Of a DNA stretch of 64,000 nt, positions 32,124 to 41,976 are shown piece after piece. The DNA lies in assembly GCA_036346255.1 (NCBI GenBank), contig CM070635.1, positions 47,519,715-47,583,714 of the forward strand, given 5' to 3'. Position numbers and translations under genes: made by a program. Position 1 is the first letter of the stretch. Each line of letters opens with the position of its first letter. Below the pieces are notes generated by a model. The model was not told the origin of the DNA, made no database searches, and saw only the letters and a list, made by a program, of their open reading frames with translations. The stretch comes from Ampelocalamus luodianensis (lineage: Eukaryota; Streptophyta; Magnoliopsida; Poales; Poaceae).

Positions 32124-35100
32124 TTAGTAATGAGTTCGTGAAGGTTCTCCCCCTGAATTCTGCACTTCTCTAAGTCTTATCATTCCAATTCCACGCACGC
32201 ACCTTTCAAAGCTAGATGCTGGAAGTGACTTAGTGAACAAATCTGCAAGATTTTCACATGACTTAGTATGCAGTACCTTAATTTCGTCCATCTTTTGCAT
32301 TTCATGAGCATAGAAGAATTTGGGGTTGATATGCTTTGTGAGAGGACTCTTCACATAACCCATCTGCACTTGTGCAACACAAGCTGCATTATCTTCATAG
32401 ATAATAGTGGGGGTTTGTGCGGTATTCAATCCACATGACTGCTGGATGTGGTGAATCATCCGCCGAAGCCAAGAGCATTCCGTCGGCCTAAATGCATGCT
32501 ATAATTTCGAATGGTTCGTGAAGTTGATACCAAACTCGCTTAGATGATTTCCATGAAATTGCGGTTCCACCACACGTAAATACATAGCTTGTTTGCGACT
32601 TAGTGTATGCGGTCAGCAGTACCAGCATCTGCATAGCGATCATTGTAAGTCTGGTTCTTTCGTAGAACAGGCCAAGATCTTTACTTCCTTGGAGGTATCG
32701 GAAGGCGTCCTTTATTCCCACCAATGCCTTTTGGTAGGTTCGCACTATACCTTGCTAAAAGATTCATCGCAAAGCAATGTCCGATGCAGTGCGGTTTGCT
32801 AAATACATGAGTGCTCCAATCTGCGCTCAAGTATGGGAATTCTGGTCCCAGACTTCCTATCCCTCTTCTTTAGATCCGAGCGGGTCCTTGTCTTGCTGCA
32901 AGGATCTTAGATCATTGGCACTTTTGAAGGATATGCCTTTTCAAAGCGAACCTTTCCAACACCTTACGAGTGTAGGTTGGTGATGTACTAAAATTCCTTC
33001 GGGGTATGCTTAAGGCGCAAGCCTAAGCAATATTTGGTTTTACCCAAATCTTTCATTTGAACTCCGACTCAAGTAAGAGCTTGCTTTTCCAATATCTTCC
33101 AAAGTCAGATGATATTCGGATCATCTACATATCTTGAGATTATCAGAATCCATCACGGGATCGCCGTATAAAAACAGGGACAATCCTCACTTGTTCGTGT
33201 AGCCTTTCTTGCAGAGAAAGTCGCAAGCGATTATACCACATCTGCTGATTGCTTGATCCATACAGTGACTTTACGAGGTTGCACTTGTATAGATTTCTTT
33301 GCTCTATCTTGGTTTGATGCAGGGGATACCTTCAGTACCTTCATATAAATTCTGAATCAAGTTCCCATAAAGGTATGCGATTACCACATCCATCAATTTC
33401 ATTTCCAAATTCAGATTCTGCCATTGAGATTAAATATCTAAAGGTAGTTCCGCCATGACCGGGGAATAGGTTTCTTCATAATCGACTCCTGGTCTTTGAG
33501 TGAAACCTTGTGCAACAAGCCTTGCTTTGTATCTGACAACTTCATTTCTTTCATTTCTCTTTCGAACAAATACCCATTTATGCCCTACAGGTGCACATGG
33601 GGAGGTGTGCGCTTACTGAGCCCAAACACCTCTCTTTTATTCAGAGATATTAGTGCGCTTCTATTGCCTTTTCCAATCTTTCCAATCGATCTCTTCTTGC
33701 ATTCAATGACGATGCGAGCTCGGATCAAGATCAATAATTGTGGCAATTTTCTTTGCAAAATAAATGTCGACATTAGCTGTTGCTCTATTCATAGATTCTC
33801 CCGTGGTCACATAATTTATAGCTATTTCTTCATAAGGCGGTTACGCTAATGCTTCTACTTGCTCACTGCTTTTTCAATTGCGGGGCAAGTCCTTTAGTTT
33901 TTCACTCCGATGTGTGCACACATCCATGCGATGTCTCCCTCGTGGGAATATTCAAATCTGGTATGTCTTTTCTTGAAGGTTCCATACGGTGCAGTCTCAA
34001 GCGGCTCCCCTTACATTTGTGGGAACGGTGATCGGCTGTGACAAGTCCTTCTTATCCTTTTTCGCCAAGCGTCCCCGGTTACTTGGGATTCGAGGGGCCG
34101 GAGTTCTCGTCCTTTTATTCTGAGGCCTCTGGACGGGATTAGGGATACCTTCTATTTTCTTTGGTATTTCAACCCTCTCCGGTGCATTGCGTGCAGGCAC
34201 ATGTGACTTGGTCACGCTCTTCAAATCACTAAAGTGGTCAGGCAGTTGATTCGCTAATGCTTGCAAATCAATTATCTTCTGGACTTCTCTATCTGCTTCA
34301 CTAGTGCGTGGGTCATGTGCATTAATTCCCGTGGCTTGCCACGTTATTTCCCGACATTTTTCATCAAGAGGTTGATTTCCTCCCCCTAATGACGGGAAAC
34401 TATCCTCATCAAATATGCTATCAGTGAAGCGGGCTGTATGCAAATCTCGATCATTGGGTCGAGATACGATTATGGATGCGATCTCATAACCAACGTATAT
34501 CCCGATTTTGGGAGAGGCCCATTGCGATTCATTGCGGTGGTGGTATAGGTACATAAACCTTGCAACCAAACCTTGAAGATGAGAGATTTTCGGTGGTGAC
34601 CCTTGCGCTAGTTGCATAGGTGAATGGATGTTGTGGTGACGGTCTAAAATTGATGAGAGTTCTTGCATGCGGGATCTGCGTGTCCCCAACACGTAGTTGA
34701 TAAATTACAATTAGAAAAGCGGTCGGGCAATGAATTTAATTCTTTTAATCAATGCTTCGCTAGTCCATTCGGGTGTGGACAAGTGGTGCCGAGTGCTCAA
34801 CGGTAATTCCCATTGCCATACAATAATCATCAAAAGCCTTTGAAGTAAATTCTCGGCGTTGTCCATTCGATGGACTTTACATGATGATCGTGGAAATTAT
34901 TATTTATTTTAATTATCTGCGAGATCAGCTTTGCAAAAGCATGGTTTCTTGTAGATACTGAGCATACATCGACCATTTCGAGGAAGCATCGATGAGCACC
35001 ATAAAGTACCTAAATGGCCACGACAGGTGAATAGGACATAAATATCTCCTGGATTCGGTCCGAGAATGCGATTTCATCCTTCACTTTCGAGGAGAAGGTC

Positions 35101-37025
35101 TAGTAATTAATTTCCGGTGGCACATGCAGGGCACACGAAATCTTCGGATTGGGAAATTCTTTACATTAATATTATGTCCCGAGAATTGTTAATTATATTT
35201 CTCATCATTCTAAGACCGGGTGGCCTAATCTATCATGCGAGGCGAGAAAAGTTGAGCTTCTAAAAGATGTTTCGGGGCGGTATAAGTGCTGCAGGTGCCT
35301 AATATAAGTGTAGTATAGCCCGATTCATATGAAGGAAGTCGTTCTAATACCCTTTTCCCATTTTCTTCACGCTTTGTAATGGCGGTATTCCTTACCATAC
35401 TCTTCTTGATCTCTACATGGAGACCGTTAGCGCGAATATCTTTAAAACTTAAGAGAGTTCTAGTCGATTCGGGTACAACAAGGCTTCTTCAATGACCAAT
35501 GTCGTGCCCATTGGGAGTATAATTGTGGCTCTTCACGAGCCTATTATACAAATATCATTGCCGCGATTGTCGTAAGACTACCGACATTCTTCTTGATCAT
35601 TGGAAAAATTTCGTCTCTCTTAGTATGGTATTCGTTGTGCCGCTATCCGCTAGACACACTTCCTCCATAGGCGCCACACGCGTTACGATATATAAAGTAT
35701 TTATTAATATGGAGCCAAACAATCCACACATAAAACATACTTCAAAAGAGAACAAAACTTGCTTTATTAATACGGAAAAAGTCTTCTTGGACCCATCATA
35801 AGAATTTAATGCTAATGCTCTTCTAGAGCTTACAACCTTTATTCAATAAAATCCTAACATAAGCGCAAATGATTGTAAAACTAAGTGCCATGCATGCACT
35901 AAATCGAATCGTAAGTAAGAATTAACTTCGCTTCAATTTCATCTACTTCTATCTTTTCTTCTTCAAACAACTACGGCACTGCATTTGCTGCAATGTCCAA
36001 TGAAGGAGTGATAGGAGCTTTGTAGGCATGTCCACATCCATAGGTGCGCCAATGACTGTGGATCTTCTATGCTCGCAATGGCGAGTGCGCCTCGTCTTTG
36101 TCCTTTGCCCTTCTTCTTTGCCTTGAAAGCATCAATCACGTCTTTGCGGTTCACGGCGGACACGTGACCAATGTCCCCAAGTGCCACATTTGTAGCGACT
36201 TTGGTCCTGCGACCATAGGGCTTCTCATCGCGCTTCTTTTGGTCGCCTTTCTTGACTTGAGCATTTTGCTTAGTTTTGTGGCTCATGACCTTACCCTTCC
36301 CGCCTCTGCTTGAGTGAGGCTTTCTCTGTAGCTGCTAGCATTGACTTCATGGCCAACTTTGCTACTAGGTGGCTGCGAGATGTAGTTCTTTACGAGAACC
36401 TCATCTTGAGCTTCATAACTTGCATAATATCAATCGATTCGGCATATTCCTTGAAACCATCACGACGATAGTTGCGTGCGGATTGCACCGCATTTGGGTG
36501 AAAGGTAGATAGGGTTTTCTCAATCCTCTCGCATCGTGATTACTTTACCACAAAGTGAAGATTTGTACAAATTACATGCAAGCGAGTTGTACTCCCCACG
36601 GTCTTATAGTCGGCAAAGCGTAGTCGAGTCCATTCTGCTCGCCGGCGGGATGGTGTACCGATTTCTCGAACCGCTTCTTGAGGCGGTCCATAAAGCGATG
36701 CGCTCTTCTGCGCCATATACTCATTCTTGAGAGTTAGACAAAGATGATGTGCGAGGAAATGAAGTGCGATCATTTTCCTCAGCCCGGTTGGAACGGCGTC
36801 TGCGAGTGCCGAGTCCAATGGCGACGAAGCTTCTTGGCTCCAGTACAATCTCGACATCGATGCCCAAGTCAAATAATTACGGCCATCTTTGGGCGGCTCC
36901 TCGAACTCGGTTCGTAATTCGATCATCTGCATATTCATGCAAGGAATGCATAAGATTCTTCTTTGGTAATGTACATAAAGGTTGCAAGAATTCCATAATA
37001 TTCCGTATTTTTCACGCATTTTCAA
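32124..37025 (-). pseudogene. Copia polyprotein of the nested element, heavily broken
   Basis: On the minus strand, gag at 36540-37025 shows GRNYLTWASMSRLYW, DAVPTGLRKMIALHFLAHHL and EWTRLRFADYKTVG. A Cys-poor knuckle remnant (LGDIGHVSAVNRKDVIDAF) lies at 35963-36286. At 33997-34692 is the linker beyond integrase (ASPKIGIYVGYEIASIIV, then DLHTARFTDSIFDEDSFP). RNase H at 32124-32745 has SQTSYVFTCGGTAISWKSSK, TIIYEDNAACVAQVQMGYVK and SPLTKHINPKFFYAHEMQK. RT between 32750 and 33600 is in short shifted pieces only. The piece order is correct for Copia; no full domain is intact. CAG/CTG triplets are scarce here, so some shifts may be consensus errors. Confidence 0.72.
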
Positions 37026-37439
37026 GATTTCTTGCTATATTCGGTGATTAAAAGCAATATAAATAATTACAAATAATCAAAGCAGATAAATCTGATAATA
37101 AATTGCATAGAAATAACAAAACAAGAATAAATATGCTTCAAAGTTCAAAATTATGCAAAAATTGGATTCAGAGGCCCTTTCTGCTGGAAAAGTGATTTTT
37201 CAGTGAAAGCGCAAGTTTTGGGGTTAAAGCATAAAAACTTCGATTACGAGAGGATTGCGCGTAAAATTCATATCTTCGAGGGTTTTCTGCAAAAGTTCAT
37301 TATCTGCGAAAACTTGCGTAATAATTACGAAGAACTTTCAAGGCTTTTACGCAAAATTTGATTTTAGTGGCCCCCTCATTTTGAGAGGTTGGGCCTTTGC
37401 TTAGCCCAATTTGCACGGCCCACAAAGCCCGCCCACGCA

Positions 37440-38220
37440 ATAAGGACCGGAGCTAGGGTTTCCCTAGCTCTGTGGGGGCTTGTGGCGGTGCTCCATGGCG
37501 ATCTGGCGCGCGATGCCGTCCGGCGTGGCCGGCGTTAAGCGCGACCACGGCGGCTACCCGGCGTCTCGCCACGGCGGCGAAGTCGGTGTCGGCGCGCACG
37601 GCGGCTACCGGCGGCTTCGGCCATGGGCGGCGAGCTGCGGCGCTCGGAGCGCGCATGCGCGCGGCGGCTTCAAAGTGGCGGCGACCGGTGGCGGCTTTTC
37701 TTGCGTCTTAGGCGGCGGGTGGCGGTGGCCGCGGCTCGGCCAGCGCGGTGAATCTGGCGGCTCGGCGCGCACAAAGGAAGAGGCGGCGAGCACGGGCTAT
37801 CGCGGCGGCCGGGCCATCGGCGGCGGCGGCGCATGCCGTTGCCGGTCCGCCCCAGCGGCGGCGCCCTTCTTTCTCCCTTTGCTTTCGGCGGCGCCTCCCT
37901 TATCTCTTCTTGGATGATGCGCCGGGGCGCTACGAGCGCGGCGGCGGCTCGGCGACCAGCGATGGCGGCGGCCGAGCGGTGCTCTGTGTGCGCCGAGTGG
38001 CTTCACGCTGACGCGGCGCTCCATCGGTACCAGCGGCCGGGCGGGCGGTGCTCCCCTGCGGCGGCGCTCCATGCGGCACCGGCGCTTCACGCCGGAGGTG
38101 GGGCGTGGGGCTAGCGCGTGGCGGCGCCGCTTCATGCGAGCAACCAGGAGGCGGGTGGCGGCGCTTCAAGCGGCGGTTGCATAGCCGAGCCTCGTCGCCA
38201 CGGATGCATGCGGCCGCGTC
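37440..38220. other. GC-rich GGC-repeat leader of the nested Copia
   Basis: About 0.8 kb of very GC-rich DNA, dominated by GGCGGC-type triplets, lies between the 5' LTR (38489) and gag (37025). All six frames are open in places and encode only Ala/Arg/Gly/Pro-rich strings. Its composition is unlike the AT-rich rest of the element, and it could be a captured host exon or leader. No recognisable protein was found. Confidence 0.5.
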
Positions 38221-38488
38221 ACGAATTTTTTTTGAGTTTACTATTCATGCAATATATCATTCATGCGATGATCTATGGTGCAATCAACATCGACTCTTTC
38301 ATACAATCCAACCGATCGGCTTGGCGACTTCAAGTCGGCTCGCGGTAGATTAGAGAGGATTTGCACCAGAGAACAATCTAGAAAGCAACAATTGAAGAAT
38401 TGAAAGCGATCTAGAAAAGCGATTCAATCTACGAGTGTCGTTCATCGGCGGTTACCTTTTCGATCGAGAGTCGATCGTCGCGATAACG

Positions 38489-38746
38489 TGTTGAGAAACC
38501 GTCATTGGCAAGTCGATCCGGCGATTACCTCGTATACAAAATCGAGAATCGTAAAACGATGCAAGAACACAAGAACACAACAATAGATGAAAACACGGTA
38601 TGAGAGGGATTGCAGTCGCTCTTTATTGCTCTTTCAATAATGAATTGTGTACATGATTGGGGGGGGTCCCCTCTCCTATTTATAGTCTCCAGTAGATGAG
38701 GTGCCCACCCGGACCCGGACTCCTGGCCGGGCCCGGTTTCCTAATA
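38489..38746 (-). repeat. LTR (transcriptional 5') of the nested minus-strand Copia
   Basis: The 258-bp partner of 31621-31882, followed on plus by the target duplication CTATG. Confidence 0.88.
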
Positions 38747-38751
38747 CTATG

Positions 38752-38909
38752 CACGTCCAACCTCCCGAGTGAGTGCTGCGCGTCAATCCTGCCGAGCGGA
38801 CACAACGACACGGTGCTGTCGGCGGCTTGATTCTTCTGTTCAGATTGTTCGGATAAGAAAGATCTATCACAATCATTCACCCCCTCTGATTGTAGTATTC
38901 GATCCTACA
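38752..38909 (+). repeat. 3' LTR of the gag-only Copia element, last part
   Basis: It resumes at CACGTCCAACCTCCC where 31620 broke off, and ends GATCCTACA as the 5' LTR does, followed by TCTTT. Confidence 0.9.
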
Positions 38910-39879
38910 TCTTTGATTCACATGTCTAAGAAAATGTGTGAAATACAACAAGCTGATTATCTCTTATGGGTAAAGTGTACAATCTCTGTATAGTATAAAC
39001 TGTTCGAACAGTGTGCCCACAGTTAAGGGCGGGCATGGGAACTTGCTTGAGTTAGTTTCTATTTAAAAAACCTTTGTAGGTAGGATAAAAACTTGTCGGG
39101 TGGATGTAACCCTGATTTTGAATTTTTCTGAGTGGATGTAACCCAGTGTTGTTAATTGGGTGGATGTAACCCTAGTAATCAAAACTAAGCACATGGTGGA
39201 TGGAACCTGCACTGTTATAAATATTGCACAACTTCTCTCTTTAATAAAATATGGTTTTGTTGAAATGCTAAGTCATAGGAATTTCTTATTATTGTAATTA
39301 AAAATATTGCTTTAGCAAATAAAAGAATCTGAGCCATCTTTGTTAAACCTTGCATGTATAACTATTGTATTCTGTGTGTTGGCTCGCGAACATTGTTGCT
39401 TGTGCTCACCCTCTCTCTTCCCCACATCCTTCAGAAGCTGTGGGCCAAGGGCATTACGCATACTACGATGATCCAGAGGTCAATGGCCAACTAGACGGAT
39501 GAGAATAGTTTAGGCTCTAGTAGTCTATATCTCGCCCAGTCTAGCCGGCTAAGTCGGTGCTTGCGCACATCAATATTATCCAAGTCTATGGGTAATATCA
39601 GTCGCATATAGGTTACCTCAGTCGCTTGCCTGTGGAGAGATGTGTTTTCCCTTTTTGCTTCTGCTTTTATGTAATATATCCATTTGCCCTGATCGGCTCT
39701 ATTGTAAACTTGACCCGATGTGGTCTATGTGAACTCTGATGTTTCTATTTAATGAATGGTACGGTTTACGTCTTGTATGAAATGATTCACTGATGTATCT
39801 GTGAGCACTATCTACTGATCTAGGGAATAGTTAAGTGGATTCACAGAAGATTCTGGATTGGTTAAATCTGGGTCTGACA
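38910..39879 (+). mobile_element. Tekay-like LTR, right part
   Basis: It continues from 26043 and follows 5278-6245 of the first solo LTR in order, including the shared block (38968-39040), CTTGCCTGTGGAGAGA near 39627 and the end AAATCTGGGTCTGACA. The next five bases CTCCA should be the target duplication, but no copy was found on the left. Confidence 0.8.
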
Positions 39880-40486
39880 CTCCACCTCACTACAATATCA
39901 GGCGTACTTCGATGCGACTTGGGCTAGTGATTTTTTGATCGTCGTTCTCTTTCTGCTTACTATGTTTTTCTTGTCTCCTCATTGATTGCCTAGAAGACAA
40001 AGAAGCAGACCATAGTTTTCCGTTCAAGTGCAAAGCCTGAGTTGAGAGCTATGGCAGCAGTGATAGCAGATGTTACTTGGTTGAGATGGCTACTTGCAGA
40101 TTTTGGAGTGCGTGTGATGGGACCTACGACTCTTTTATCTGACAATACAAGTGCTATCAGTATTGCCCGTGACCCAGTGAAGTATAAGCTCACCAAGCAC
40201 ATTGATGTGGATGCTTCATACACTCGTTCACAGGTGCAGGAGGGAGTGCTTGTCTTACAATCTGTGCCCTCAGAGTTACAGATTGTTGATTTCTTCACAA
40301 AGCCACAGACTAATGTACAATATTTGTATTTTTCTCTCCAAACTCAGTGTGTGTGATCCACTATGAGTTTGAGAGGGGTGTTAAAATATGAATTCTTATG
40401 TATTTCCTTATATATGTATATCTCATTGTACTCTCTATATATATTGCCCATTAGGTCTCTTGAATATACACACAATATTCATAACA
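39880..40486 (+). mobile_element. Copia remnant: RNase H end and 108-bp 3' LTR
   Basis: The left part encodes AYFDATWAS with the first catalytic Asp, then after a shift PELRAMAAVIADVTWLRWLL, LSDNTSAISIARDPVKY and LTKHIDVDASYTRSQVQ, ending IVDFFTKPQ. GAGAGGGG (40371-40378) is the polypurine tract, and the LTR 40379-40486 starts TGTTAAAATATG and ends CATAACA. No 5' half or second LTR was found in the window; the Tekay-like LTR ending at 39879 interrupts it. Confidence 0.8.
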
Positions 40487-41594
40487 AAAACAACCCAATT
40501 TTAGTTGTTATAGAAGAATACCAAGTTAGATTTCCATGAGAAGTAAGAACTACACACCGATGTTGGCTTGACTAAGCTATGATATGCAACAGCAAGACTC
40601 CAATCTGCCGCCAACCTCAATACCATCTTTAGGAACCTATCCATATTATAGTAGGGTCAATAATCAACACTTAACTACCTAAATTATAGAGAAGCACGGA
40701 CAATTGCTAGCAATTAAGAGAGGTGATATTGTGGAGTTTGGGGCAGAATCTGACATGTGGTGCATGTATGTTGTACAACAACTGCATCCGATTCAATCTG
40801 ATGAACAGCAACACATAGCATTGTTAGAAAAGAGGAAAACAAACCTCTTTAATGAAAATGGGAAATGCAGAGGAACTTACTGGCTACTGTTTAGCCCAAA
40901 TGGTAGTACAAAAGATTGTCAACACAAAGGGCATGCATGAGAAAGCACCTACCAGATACGTCAGTTTCACAACTGAAGAACACCTCCTCCATAAGCATAC
41001 AAAGCTCCCTGCAGGAACAAAAGAAAAAAAGAAAGAAAAGTTGAAAATTAAACACAGTTAACCAACCTGAGAGGATGCATGGGACGGTAGAACATCTGAG
41101 CTTAATACGTACGTTTGGGAAATCGGAGGGGGAATGGCAAGTAGAGCACCAACTGAATCATCATATCTTCCAAAATTTGCAGCCAGAGACCCTCCCTGCC
41201 GATGGATCTACAGTCCTAGGAAAAATCTAGCATGTGACATTAAATCCAAAAAATAGAACAACTGAAAAGGGAGAAATCCACGACAAAGACAAACTGAACA
41301 ACTGAACCGGGAGATTAACACACTAGGCCACTGCTCGCACCGAGTCGAAATTGGTTCAACATTGAATGTGAGGGCTTCAACATAATACTATTTTGGATAA
41401 CCTGCGTTTCAGGTGTGGCTCCAATTAGCGATTAAAGTCTTTACAGGGAACACACGATTAGCACATGGAGAGTCAAACAATCCAGGCAAAGAGTTGTAGC
41501 TGTGTACGCACGTACACCATTACGATTTCTTGGTAAGGCCTCGTTTGGAATGTAGGGATTTCATAGAGATTTTAGAGGATAAAAAATATTCCCT
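40487..41594. other. Unassigned stretch with two candidate minus-strand exons
   Basis: No known gene or repeat was recognised in most of it. Two short minus-strand stretches have plant-like splice borders and compatible phase and are listed separately. A GCCTCGTTTGGAATG block near 41538 resembles the flank of many grass insertion sites. Confidence 0.35.
40953..41207 (-). CDS. Two candidate exons of an unrecognised gene
   Basis: On the minus strand, 41113-41207 (acceptor CTGTAG, donor AAAC|GTACGT) encodes IHRQGGSLAANFGRYDDSVG ending PPPISQT. It joins in phase to 40953-41008 (acceptor CTGCAG, donor CTG|GTAGGT). The first peptide looks protein-like, but I cannot name a family and found no further exon that joins cleanly. 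It may be a fragment of a host gene or of a transduplicated one. Function unknown. Confidence 0.22.
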
Positions 41595-41869
41595 ATATAT
41601 ATTTGAGATAGTACAAGACAGACGTACACACTCAACATACATCACACTCACAACACCCACGCGCACCCATGTGTGCTCGTTCCCTATACATGCTAGAAAT
41701 TTATCGTAGACACCTAAGGCCTCACAGAGTGTGGGTACACATTTTTCCACAGAACGCACACGTGTGTGCTTCTAAAATCGGTGCTCACCGGCGTCAAGTC
41801 CACGACTTGAACCCTGCTGGGCAGGGTGCACACCCGCACGTTTAGCCATCTGGCTATCTGCTAGCTTCC
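41595..41869 (-). mobile_element. tRNA-derived SINE
   Basis: On the minus strand the element starts AGCTAGCAGATAGCCAGATG. It has an RNA polymerase III A box TAGCCAGATGG (41846-41856) and, 32 bp on, a B box GGTTCAAGTCG (41803-41813), as in a tRNA gene. It ends in an A/T-rich tail CAAATATATAT. A 10-bp duplication AATATTCCCT flanks it (41585-41594, 41870-41879). Length about 275 bp fits grass SINEs. It encodes nothing. Confidence 0.78.
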
Positions 41870-41976
41870 AATATTCCCTCTAAATAGATATGAGGTTTTT
41901 CATGGTTTTTTTAAATATAATCTTGCATTTCAGTGGCTCTAATTAATAGTAAAAAACTTCATAGGCCATGCACGTA

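Larger units (their letters stand above)
31621..38746 (-). mobile_element. Minus-strand Copia element with TA...CA termini
   Basis: LTRs lie at 31621-31882 (transcriptional 3' LTR) and 38489-38746 (5' LTR). On the minus strand they begin TATTAGGAAACC and end GGTTTCTCAACA, so the ends are TA...CA, not TG...CA. A perfect duplication CTATG flanks it (31616-31620, 38747-38751). The polypurine tract (CTCCCCCTT on plus, 31883-31891) borders the left LTR. Coding pieces run right to left: gag (36540-37025), a knuckle region (36000-36290), the linker after integrase (33997-34692), RT and RNase H (32124-33500). All are shifted and interrupted. There is no TGGTATCAGAG beside the 5' LTR; the minus strand there reads CGTTATCGCGACGATCG. 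Confidence 0.88.
26044..38909 (+). mobile_element. Gag-only Copia derivative (SIRE/Maximus-like), itself interrupted
   Basis: The 5' LTR is 26044-26684; the 3' LTR is 30645-31620 plus 38752-38909. The duplication TCTTT flanks the whole (26039-26043, 38910-38914). TGGTATCAGAG (26687-26697) is the primer-binding site and AAGGGGGAGA (30634-30643) the polypurine tract. Between them only gag (26708-29160) and a scrap of RNase H (about 29230-29450) remain; protease, integrase and RT are missing. It therefore resembles non-autonomous gag-bearing (TR-GAG-type) elements. The 5' LTR is about 0.5 kb shorter than the 3' LTR. A minus-strand Copia element (31621-38746) sits in the 3' LTR. Confidence 0.9.

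Noticed and set aside
37453..38353. Cluster of overlapping open frames on both strands
   Set aside because: GGC-repeat composition inside the nested Copia leader; openness follows from GC content.
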